DNA from: Piper betle
Taxonomy: Eukaryota > Streptophyta > Magnoliopsida > Piperales > Piperaceae
Length of the DNA stretch: 64,000 nucleotides
Direction of reading: 5' to 3'
Assembly (NCBI GenBank): GCA_033002965.1
Contig: JAURVB010001786.1
Location: forward strand, 107,779-171,778
The translations under genes were made by a program, and so were the position numbers. This document shows positions 35,659-47,500 of the stretch, in pieces. The notes beneath the pieces were generated by a model that did no database searches, was not told the origin of the DNA, and was given only the letters and a program-made list of their open reading frames with translations. Numbering within the stretch: position 1 is the stretch's first letter; each line of letters begins with the position of its first letter.

Positions 35659-38479
35659 TGTAAAACGGTAACTAAGAATCAAAGTTTTATATTAACGAAT
35701 TGGCCACTTCAACCGTTGGTTCAAGTTAAGCCAGTTTAATGAACCACGGTTAAGTCGAGGCCAACCGTGAATGATGAGTAATAAGGGTCAGATGTACGTG
35801 AGTATATAATAATAATGTGAGAAAAAATATGAGAAATGAATTATTAGAGTATATAATAATATATAATTATATATTTTTATATATTTAATCATAGAATTAT
35901 TTTAGGCGAATAACGTATTAAGATGTGTTATAAAGTAGTTTGAGTGGATTATTAGTTATAAAACATGTCACTGTGATGTTATAGTATGTCTAATATTTTG
36001 TTTTTCCTATTTTTTTGGATTTTGTTAGGATTTATTAAGCGTTAGATATTTTAACTCTAGTCGGAATTGAGTTAAATTTTATTTATGAGATTGCCTTCGA
36101 GAACTCTCCCCAACCTTTTCCTTCCCACCTTCGATGTCGCATCCACCCTCTCCGTCGACGGCCCCTCCTGCCGCTGCACTGCAACCGATCGACATCGCCG
36201 AGTCCTGCCATGTCACCCTGAGCATCCCCGGCTACCGCCCGGTCTCCACGATGCCCCGACGCTAAAAGATCGCGCTGCCTGTCCCGCCATCGATTCACCA
36301 CCATCCGCGCCACTCCACCACCGCCGTGCAGCCGACGCCTCCCCCTTTGACCACCTATTATTTCCCTCATACTCAACGCCACCACCGAGGTCGGCTGAGG
36401 GCCAATCAAAGGACCGACTGACTCCGGCCAACTTGTCGCCCCCACCGACGGTCATCGCCGTTGTTGCCGTCCTCACCACTACCACCATTGGATCGAGCTC
36501 GCCGAAGCAGTGCCAACCCATAACCCCAATTGCCTCGCCAGAAAAATCACAGTAAATTGTCGAAAAGCTATAGAAAAAATGCAGATAACTGCCGAAAAAC
36601 TGGATTCCTTGAAATTTGTCGGACTTTCTGCTGAATTTATCCAGTAGAACCTAATCGAACTTCGGATGTTGTCAAGTGCTTAATTCGAGTCTCAAGTCAC
36701 GCAATGAAACCCTAGTAGTCACTAATTACCAATGACACGAAGTATAATTAATTCCCACTTAATTTCTTAAAGGTGATAATTATTAGTACAACATGGTAGG
36801 ATTGATTAATTGATGTGTTAACTATTTTATTGTAACAAAAATTGAATTACTTGATTGAATTGTATTTAAATGAATGCTAAGGAACTAATTAGGTAAATTA
36901 AGTAAATATTGTAATCTAATGTAACGTAGCATAGGAAATCATATATAGATTGATGTGTGATTGATGTGAATGTGTAATGATGTGTGTGTGTGCTATAGGA
37001 TGTGTAAATGGATCATAAACGGGTGTTAGCTTTTAGTTTGATGTATAGGTACGAAATAGGAGCTCACCGCCTAGGCGCGTGGACACGATTAAAGCTTTTA
37101 CCCGGTCTATTTAGGATTCGCTTCTTGTTTGACTTCTATTCTCTATCGTATTTTGTTTTAACAGGTAAGCGGACTTGTCAAGTGGTGGTTTTATTGTATC
37201 TCACTCCACATGGGTCATCTAGTCATATGAGATTTCCAAATTGATAACCTTTGAGGATACGATCCCTCAAATTTGTTTTCAAAAACTCAGATCTAGCTCA
37301 CGATGCCTTCGGGTTCATTATATTAAAATCCCTACCATTTTTGAGTTTTTAGTGAGATGTGAGATGAGGGAAAATAGGCAACCACATCTTGAGATAGGAC
37401 ATGTATTCGTCAAAGCGGGATTTGAAGTTGGTGAACGTCCATTCCATTCCCGAGGAAGCCTGATAACTCCACCTTTGAGTTCCTCAAACTTGAAGAAGTG
37501 TTGAGGTTTATGGGTATTGCTATGCAGCGCATGTCCAGGCTTGTGATTTTAAAGGGTACTGAAGGCGTATGCCTGAAAGTACTCGGCTTGTGTACTCAGG
37601 GTCAGGAGTGATACAGCGGATGTAGCGGACTGAAAGAGAAAAGAATGATTTTCTCAAACAAGAGATAGTTTAAAGTGACCAATGAATGAAGATGAGATTA
37701 GAAAGAGATGTTGTCGCGTGAAGTCGACGACTCTTAGGTATTGCCCTTAACGGATGATGTTTTCATTTAACAGGAGAGTCATCTCTCTTGTGTCAATTTG
37801 TTATTAGTCATTTCTAGACAGGTAACACTTGTTATTAACATCTTTTTATTATCTATGTAGGTAAAAACTGTGAGGAATGAGCGCTGTTGAAATTGCGAAT
37901 GAATAGAATTGAAATTGCACACACAGGTACTTACCGAGTGTAATTAGTGATAATGATAAGTATTAAATTTTTTTAAATGATGAACTTTGAATGATATTCT
38001 GTGAATCGATATAAATATTTTACATGTAAATGAAATTGAGAATGGAAATGAACAAGGTGAGTTATGTAATTTAGAGTCACGTTAAATGATGAAGAAAGTA
38101 ACGATAATTGGAATATGAATGAAATGTTGTGTTTTGATTGTGTTTTAGATTTTTATTGATATAAATATATATTGCTTCCTGTTAATAGGGTGGTCCGTAT
38201 TGTACTTTTAAGGGAGGCTTTGTCCATTTTGCTTTAAATTTTTTTTTTAAACTTTTTGATTGTTTGGCTTGTTTTATATTTAATTGCATATCATAATATA
38301 CACATAGGACAACGTTAAAACTCAAACATCTCATCTATATTTTGCATGTTACATCACTATTTTAAGACATCGAAGGTAAATTTTGGTCAGCTTAATCGAA
38401 TCAAGTAAATTAACAAACGGTTCGGTTGGCAGTAATGTTTCCGGATAGGTTCACGGGTGAACCGAAACGGGGTATTACA
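35659..38479 (+). mobile_element. Solo LTR, 2.8 kb, with perfect 5-bp target duplication
   Basis: It begins TGTAAAAC and ends GGGGTATTACA, so it has TG...CA ends with short inverted TGTAA/TTACA tips. CTTGT lies directly on each side (35654-35658 and 38480-38484), a 5-base target duplication. No primer-binding site or polyprotein follows, so this is a solo LTR left by recombination. The length and the GTATTACA end recall long LTRs of gypsy elements (Del/Tekay-like), but the clade is inference. A C-rich block at 36,110-36,550 gives long chance open frames. Confidence 0.8.
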
Positions 38480-38484
38480 CTTGT

Positions 38485-39012
38485 CATTTTGAATTAAGAG
38501 GCCTATGTCTTGCACTTCAACATAAACCCTAAATTAGAAGTCCTAAATTTCCAACCTTGTCACCGGAGCAATGACAAGCTCACAAGAACAAATCCGAAAA
38601 GAATAAAACGCATTCCCCATTTTGTCTTCTTCCCTAAAATTGCGCGCTTGAGCCGATTGAAAAGCTGGGATAGTGGTAATTCCATTTGCATAACATGCAG
38701 ACATGGATCTTGTTGGCACAAAGCAAAAGACAGTCAATTTGTATTTCCATGGTCATCCTTGGCTGAACCCTTCTCTCATAAACTTTGTAACCAAAATTCT
38801 CTTCTCCACCCAACATTTCATGAGAAGTTATGGCTAGACAAATGTGTTGTGTATTAACGCAAAGTTGTTCTGCACTAGTCAACTTTTCTTTATGAGATCT
38901 CAACCTCAAGCATACCTTCAATGTTTCCCTATAAAATCTCAAGGTTGCACTTAGAAAATAACACCCTTTTACTTATCTCTGTTGCGAAAACAAGAACTTG
39001 TTCTGGGTAACC
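38485..39012 (+). promoter_or_regulatory. Upstream region of the Lsi2-like gene, TATA at 38,930
   Basis: TATAAAAT at 38930-38937 lies 83 bases before the start codon. No coding was recognised in the rest of this 0.5 kb. Confidence 0.55.
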
Positions 39013-40785
39013 ATGGCCATGGCTTCAACTGCGAAGGTGATACTAGGCTCAATAGCCTTTGCGATTTTTTGGGTCATGGCTGTTTTCCCTGCAGTCCCCT
39101 TCCTTCCAATCGGAAGAACAGCAGGTGTCCTCCTTTCTGCCATGTTGATAGTCCTCTTCCAAGTCATAACACCTGATGAAGCCTATGATGCAATTGACCT
39201 CCCCATCCTTGGCCTCCTTTTGCCACCATGGTGGTAAGCATCTTCCTTGAACGAGCTGACATGTTCAAATACTTGGGCCGTTTGCTCTCCTACAAAAGCA
39301 AAGGTGGCAAGGACTTGCTCATTAGAATTTGCCTCGTATCTGCCATTTCTAGTGCGCTTTTCACCAATGACACCACCTGTGTTGTTCTAACTGAATTTGT
39401 TCTGAAAATGGCTAGGCAGAACAATTTGCACCCCCAGCCTTTCCTGCTAGCTCTTGCTTCAAGTGCTAATATTGGCTCTTCGGCCACCCCAATTGGAAAT
39501 CCTCAAAACTTGGTCATAGCAATGCAAAGCCATATATCATTTGGCAAATTCCTCTTGGGTATTATCCCTGCTATGCTTCTAGGTGTGGTTGTTAATGTTT
39601 TCATTCTTTTGTGCGTGTATTGGAGGTTGTTGTCGCGTCAAATGGATGAAGAACAACCAACTCTAGTTGAGCTGGTAGCCGATGAAGAGGTGATCTCTCA
39701 CAAATTTACACCAGTAACCATGTCTCGTCTACCATCAATCAACTCTCATGAGGGCATGAACCATTTTGTGGATGTTGATGTCCGGAATTTCTCCATGCCG
39801 TTGGAGAGAGGGCACCTCGATCATATGTCTAAAACTAGAATATGTTTCAGCGAGACCGATTTGCAGAGGCTAGGAAGTAGTAAGATGGAGGAAATTGCTT
39901 GGAGCAATTTTTCTCATGGCAATGGCCAAGCTAGTGGGCATGCTCATGGTAGTGTGGCTCAATCACTCTATGAAAAAGAGAGTACTAATGTTGGCAAATG
40001 GAGAAGGTTTGCAAGGAAGAGCAGCACATACCTTGTAACCATTGGGATGTTAGCAGCTTTATTGATGGGTCTGGACATGTCATGGACAGCCCTCACGGCT
40101 GCTCTCATGCTGATAGTCCTTGATTTCAAAGACGCCATGCCGAGACTTGATAAGGTACATATATATAGCCATCAACAATGTTTTATCGTCGAGATATATA
40201 TCGCACGAATATGTTGAAAAGTTTATGTTCTTAATTAATAATGAACAGGTTTCATACTCACTATTGATATTCTTCTGTGGGATGTTCATCACGGTCGATG
40301 GCTTCAACAAGACGGGCATTCCGAGCACTTTCTGGAATTTCATGGAGCAGTATGCGAGAATCAATAGCGCAAAGGGGTTGTCCTGCTCTGTCTGGTCATA
40401 CTACTCCTCTCAAACGTTGCTTCTAATGTTCCCACTGGTATGCGATCCGGACTTGATCAAGAATAACATTTTTTTTGTTGTACATGAAATTGCAAGATGT
40501 TTAAAAGCGATGGGTTTTGCAGTTCTCTTACTTGGAGCTCGAGTGGCGGCCTCTGCAGCTTCCATATCTCCAAGCGATGAGAACAAGGCATGGCTTATAT
40601 TGGCATGGGCGAGTACTGTAGCTGGGAACCTCTCACTCCTAGGATCTGCTGCAAATTTAATTGTTTGTGAGCAAGCTCGGCGAGCACCTCCTGAATATAC
40701 ACTCTCCTTTTGGACCCATCTTCGTTTTGGACTCCCATCAACACTCATAATCACTGCCATTGGTATTCCTCTGATAAGAGGCTAG
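39013..40785 (+). CDS. Lsi2-like silicon/arsenite efflux transporter (ArsB/NhaD family), two missing bases
   Basis: A plasma-membrane antiporter-type carrier related to rice Lsi2. Exons are 39013-40154, 40249-40437 and 40523-40785, with GT-AG junctions; about 531 residues. Family blocks: [15 protein letters not shown] near the N-terminus, [65 protein letters not shown], a hydrophilic central loop, then [13 protein letters not shown] and [20 protein letters not shown]. About ten or more apolar segments are visible. Two frame changes occur: at 39218-39221 (TTTT, one T short) and 40374-40377 (GGGG, one G short). Each is repaired in concept by one base, and the conserved family sequence continues on both sides. 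ATG 39013 (MAMASTAKV) fits family starts. The transported substrate (silicic acid, arsenite or other) cannot be decided here. Confidence 0.9.
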
Positions 40786-41549
40786 GAGAGTTTGGATTAA
40801 GAAAACAGAAAGGATTTCATCGTCGCCAAATTCTCGGTGGCTGTTTCGGAAGCTGCTTATCTTAAGAGTTTACATATCACATGCCATAGCTGTTTATAAT
40901 AGTTTGTTAGTCCACCTGAAAATTCTGAGCATACGGATCCCATTTCTCAGAAATCTACAAAGTTTTGAGCGTTCAGAATTTACATGATCTGGAAAAAATG
41001 ATTAACATTGAAAAGTGGAGTCTAATAAGCAAGAGAAACGATAGTGATGCACTTTCATTCATTTAATTGAAAAAGCTGTAACCGATGGGGAAATCCAACC
41101 AAGAATGCAACTAACTCTATGCAAATTGCCTGCTAGTCAAGTGTTTGTAGGATGAAAGTTTCAAGTAAAAAACCATTAAGAATCCTTAAAAAAACTAGCA
41201 AAATATTTCACACTTGCAACAATACAGAAATGGTGACATTCTTGTACACAAATAGTTGCATCTGCAGAAGTCACATATGAGAAAAAATAATAAATATACA
41301 TAAATGCAATAAGATGAAAAACTGAGATACCAACACAAGAGGCGCCAATCTTCCCCTGCCCAACCACCAATGCTGGGGGCGGAATGGCCCTTATCTCAGT
41401 AGGTAAAAATTGAATAAATTTTAATTTCCACTGTACAAGAGGGCGGCAGATGCCAGCAAAACCTCTCCCCCATTGCTCCAAATATCCTCTCACAAACAAG
41501 GGAAAAAAACTCAGGCAGAAGGTAGCAACCACCATATGCGTCTTGGCTT
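40786..41549. other. Convergent 3' UTRs of the Lsi2-like gene and MOS14
   Basis: 764 bases separate the two tail-to-tail stop codons. No other gene seen; transcripts may overlap here. Confidence 0.5.
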
Positions 41550-44500
41550 TTAGGAAGATAATATTGCAAAATTTAAGTCAAGTGGCCTCAAAGCACCCTG
41601 TACAATATCTTGAACTGTTCTGTTGCGCCGGCAGACATCCGATAGCTCTTCAATAGGACCCACAAAAGAGGAAAAATTTGCACCTGATGCAGCATCCATC
41701 AAAGCTTTGAGGAATTTAGATCGTTCCACCTCAGTGACAGCAGAAGTTGGTATCAAAGATACACTTCCCTGGGCCCACTCCAATACAAGTGCACCATATG
41801 TTCTAGTGAGAGCTATAAGAGCATCAGTCACCTATAAGGAAAACATTTGCTTAGCAGTAGCAGCATGCTTGCATAAATATGCATCTTCCAAGATGAAATT
41901 TTCTTGTCCATCGATTACCATCCAAGATTAACTATAGTTTTAGCCCATTCGGCATACATCATGAAAAAGATATATCAGTTTGATTATAGTGACATCATAC
42001 CTCTTCTAATCGAGATGATGGCAATGCCCCAGTCAATGATGCAATAAAAATTCTAGTGAGGTTGGCACCTCGAGGAAGCATTACTTTGTCAATAATGGAT
42101 CGATATGATTCACCAGATTGAGAATTTGCAAGATCCAGGGAATCAGTCAAAAAATTTAATATAGACTTGCAGGCTTCCCTGTATAAAAACAAGGAAACTC
42201 AGTAAAACTTAGGCAAAAGAGAATCCCATTGTACAAAAAAAAGAAACAAAAAGGAAAAAGAACAATACATGATGATCAAAGTTATGGCCCATGTTTAAAT
42301 TGTTTGTAATTTGGATATAAGAAACCACCCTATACAATTTTTTTTAAAAAAGATAGCCTATACCAATGATTGCTTCACAGCATGTCAAATAATTCAGATT
42401 AGGAGACTACAAACTGTATAACTAATAGAGCAGGGACAATTTGCCAGCTTTAAGTTTGAGCATGGTCGAGCCATTTCAGTTGCAATCTTGCTCTGACGCA
42501 GTTGAATCACCAAAGCTAGAGTGTTTCACGTGATAAAAGTGTCACACTGTCAAGGCACAAAATGCGAACAAAAGCTAATACCTGTGTTGTATGGTGATCC
42601 CAATCATTGCACAATCAACCACGGATGGAAATATCAAAGATGGAACAAAAATTTGAGGACAGTAGCGAATGCATCTTGAAGCAAGCAAAAAACAGTCATC
42701 TGCAATATCAGGTCTAGCAGTAAAATCCTACAACAGTGAGAAAGAAATGTAGAAAAACCAAGTTATTTTTAATTCTATTCATTTTTCATAAAGACAGGAA
42801 ACGGAAACACTGTAGCACTCAAGAGCATGAAATAACAACAACTAATGAATGAATATTCTTACCTGAATACTCTTTAGCAAATGAGTTGTATGACCAAATA
42901 AGGATTCTACCAATCTTTGTAGGTATGTGGCACACGAGGGGTCAGTGCCAAATCTCTAACAAACAAGCCACTCATTACAAAACTGAAGAGAATATTGATG
43001 TTTTATTTCAAGTGAGATTGATATATTTTTCTTACCTTGATAACTTCACTTGAAAGATAAAGGAAACAAGGTTGAAAATGTACATGATATAAGCTTTGGA
43101 TCTCTTCTAGCAATGCTCCAATTGTGACACCTATTAAGTTTCCAGAAGTTCTGACCTAAAATACATAAATCCGCAATCAACTGTTTATAATGAAACCCTT
43201 TCAGAAAAATCAATCACAAAAAACCTTCTGTATAAAAAATATAATAAAAAAGAGTCGACCAACATATAAGCTATATGAACTGCCTATAAGAATTCAGTTA
43301 TAAACAAACTGCCTCCAGCGTACCCACATATATACCCGTGAAAAACCTCTCTTTACTAAGTACATTGTAGCTATCTGGTATGAGTGTAAGACTGGAATCT
43401 TCCAAGGAACCATTACCCGATACCAGGCTCTTGGTTTATCTATAATCACTCAGGTCCAACTGGCTTCTTAGAGATCCGACTACAAGAAGAATGTTAATTC
43501 CTAGTGACTTCCTTTCATACTGCTAGATGAAACTTTTGTAACTCTTTGCCTTTTGCTTTTTGATTATTTAGACGAATCACATTTCCTCTTCGGGGTCTTT
43601 ACTTCAGAAGAAAAAATATTATTGATATAAAAATAAATGTAGCACAACAGGCTGTTATTTTAGAAACGTGGTCCCACATGGTTTACAGTGTTTTAATTTA
43701 CATGGTCAAAATGTCACAATACACAATGTCATCATCTTTACTATTATAATTTATACCTACATTCTATAGCATCATCAGTACATAGTTAGAGAGCAGCTTT
43801 TAAAAGTAATCATTTCTTGCTGACATCTAAAGCAATTTTGGTCAAGACAGGTTTCAAATGTTATCATGAACAGTATATTTTCAAATATTCTTTATTCATG
43901 CCAATGAGTGGTTGAAAAAATGCACTACAAGACCAAATAGAACATCACATAATAGAGCACTCACAGCATATTTGCAAGCACGACATAATGATTCCATAGT
44001 GCGCATATCCCATCCACGACTGTAAATAGATCATAATAGAAATTAATGATTGTGGCTGGAAACGGAAATGGGAAGGGGAGAAATAGTAGACTTACTGATC
44101 AAATATAGATTTGAACATTGGCCATAGTGTTTGAATAGCATTAGCCACAGCTTCAGGGTGATTTACAAACCTAAAACAACGTGTAACAATCATTAGTTAA
44201 AAAAGATCCTTTCTTCACACATACAATCACATAGTTGACCACATATAAGCAAAACACATCTACCGAAATATAATTGCAAGTCGATCAATGTGGACAGTAA
44301 GCTGACGTGCGGCTACTTGTTGTAATGACCCAGAACCTTGATTAACAAATTCCTGTATGAATAGTCATACACCATTTCATGAAACAATTGCAAATAAATC
44401 TAGGAGATCCTAACTTTCAAAAGTAATATAAAAACAATCAATTAAGCTCAAACCTGTAAAGGTGTCACAACCGGACGGGCTAATATCTCCATCGCCTTCT

Positions 44501-47500
44501 TGGCATCATCCAGGTTCAGTTTTGCCACAACCATACTGAAAGAGATAGGTTTAGCGGAGTTTCCAACATACATCTCTCATCTGCAAAATACTATTAATAT
44601 CGGGTGCTACTTTTAAGAAAGACATCTGTTTTCACCTCAACGCCTCAACAAGATGCAAAGAGTCATCCGCAGAGACTTTGTAACCTCCTTCTCCTGTGAC
44701 TCCCAGATGGTAGATGTGAAGAAGACCATCTAATGAATTACAAAGCTTTCCACAACATTCTACAAAATTAATGAAGTAGCAAATAATTTTTAGATTTTCA
44801 TCTTAAAATGAGTTTCTTCACACAAGATGGGTGTTAAAAAGTAAATTACCCAAAAGCCAAAAGTTTTTTTTTTCTCGAAAATTTGGAGTTTGTGTCTTTG
44901 TGATACCATGAACTAAATGTTATGGAATCAAGAGATTCATCAAGAGAGAAAATAAAATCGATATTTAGAACAGATGACCCCTTCAGCCCTCTGCTTACTA
45001 AGTAATAAGTTTTTTAAGCCAAAAGCATACCATCACAAACATGTCTAAATGCCAACGCAGCAGCAGCAGCAGAATCTTCTGATATTCCCATGCCTAATGT
45101 AAGAGTCTGTATTACTGAAGGCATTAATTCAGATGGTGCAGAATTGAGCCATTTTGCATATGCTCCAATGGTCAAACAACCTAAAGAGAAAACACACCAA
45201 TTACATAATAATCAGTAATCTGAAAAAAACAAAAAAAAATTCAACAGCTAACCTGTCTGAAGCAGTTGTGATTGGGGAGCAAGTTTTGAAAGCAAAACCA
45301 TAACCTGGGCTTGAAAACAATATAAAAAGGTCACAAGCAAAATAAATTGACAAAAAACGAACTGCAAGAAATTCCAGCCATATAAAACATTGACCAACCT
45401 GAGCTTGTAAAAAAAAGAGAAGTCACTCAACGTACAAAGCAAGTGGGTAAAAGTTAAAACAATAGAAATGCGGAAGCAAGTAAATTGGTATGAAACATTG
45501 CACATAATATGTTTCCAAAACATTACCCACACACAAGACACTCGTGGGAAAAATTGGCCACTTGAAAACCATGAACAATAGAAGGTTGACACCCAAATAT
45601 GAATTGTATCTAGACAACCATTTGAATAATTTTTTTTATTCCCAACATTGATTTTCTATATAACAGCAGAAAGAAAATGATGGTGGTGAATTTCATACAG
45701 TAATATAATGTGTTCCCACCCATAAGTTGAATAAAAATCACCAGCTAAAAATTTGAAAGAAATGCGTCTATGTGAAGACTCTGAACACTTAATTAACAGA
45801 GAAGAATTTTGCAGGTGATGTCATATAGAGATTTGAAGCTAAACCAACCATTTTAAGGCACTTGCCAATATGCCAACTGTCAAATACAACATTGATTTTC
45901 CAAACATCAAAGTAAGGTTATCATAGAGCATCTATTAATGCAACAATCATTTGAATATTCATTACTTAAAATATGAGGTATTATACTACTGCAAAGAACG
46001 CTGCATTGAATGTCCCTAACCTAAAAGATATCCCAATAAAATAAAAATGTAATGGCCCAGGCAAGTGATTCTTAAAATGCACATTATGACAAATTAAGAG
46101 GATTATTCCAAGTGGTAAACACCGGTGCAGGTACTTAAGAGTAGGGTTGTTAATTGAGCGAATCAATTTGTGAGTATTTGGCGTTCGGCTCGACTCAACT
46201 CGACTTGAAATTCAACATTTAAATGCTCAAGTTCGAACTTGAATCCTATGAGTTGAGTTTGAGCAGTGTTTGACTCGACTCGACTCAAAATCGATTCTTA
46301 GCTCGACTTGATAATATAATATAATAATATACACAATATCACCTACTTACTCAAAATACATTTAAAATTGTAGATAAATCATACTATTGACTATTAATAT
46401 AAATTCTAAAAAACATTTTACTATAATAAAAAACGAAAACCAATTTTAATTAACATGAGTGTGTTAGCTGCAGAAAATCTCTGCTACAACAATTTAATTG
46501 TTTATCATGGCTTAATAAACTAAAATCGCAAGGTTAACAAATTATGCATACTATGGCTTATATAATATAAGAACAACCAAAAACATGGATATAGCCAAAA
46601 AATTTAAAGTTCATTACCAAGATAAAAATACATATATAAAAGTTTTTAAAAAATTCTATGCCAAGAATGTCCAAAAGATTTAAGAGGAACAAATTTTTAA
46701 AATTGCATGGAAAAGAATCAAACTTTTTAAAATTGCACGGAAAAGAATTAAGCTTTTAAAACCAATATTTATTGCGTTAGGACGCATTAGCTAGTATTTT
46801 GGGTAGGTTGGTAGAGTTAGAACATGCTATTAGACGATTATTAAGTGTATCGCATTTTATTGGATTTTATTATATTTTATTTAGTATTTTTAAAATTTAT
46901 TTTATTATTACTAACTCAAGTCGGGAGCGAGTCTAAGTTTCATTTAAAAAGCTACCCTTGCATGCATCTGTGATTCTCCAAAAGCGCCTCTCTTCCTCAC
47001 CCGGCTGCCCTCTTCCTCTGCCGCCGCCGCCGCCGCCACCGTTGCGGCTAACCGGATCCTTTTACCACTGACAAATTAAATTTAGGTCATTTATCATTTT
47101 AGTAAGCATGAGTTAGTATTTTGGGTAGGTTGGTAGAGTTAGAATATGTCATTAGATGATTATTAGGTGTATCATATTTTATTGATTTATTACATTGTAT
47201 TTTTATTTTTGAAATTTATTTTATGATTATTAACTCGAGTTGAGAGCAAGTCAAGTTTTAATTACGAAACTGCCATCGTCTTATTATTTCTTCCTAACCC
47301 TTCACCTTCCAGCATCATCACATCCATTTTACACCAACACACCTTTGCTTTTGCCATGCCACCACCACTGGTGACCTCGCCGCCTGCTACATCGCCACCA
47401 ACGCCTTTCTCTTCTTTCCCCTCTTCATGCTCTCTACTCTTAGTTCGCAGCCACCCTTACTCTGTTTCGTGGAGCGCTACCAGCCTTGCCACTGCCGGTC

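Noticed and set aside
36085..36555. Pro/Ser-rich open frames in the C-rich block
   Set aside because: They are inside the solo LTR and have no recognisable domain; similar C-rich blocks occur in the related LTR fragments.
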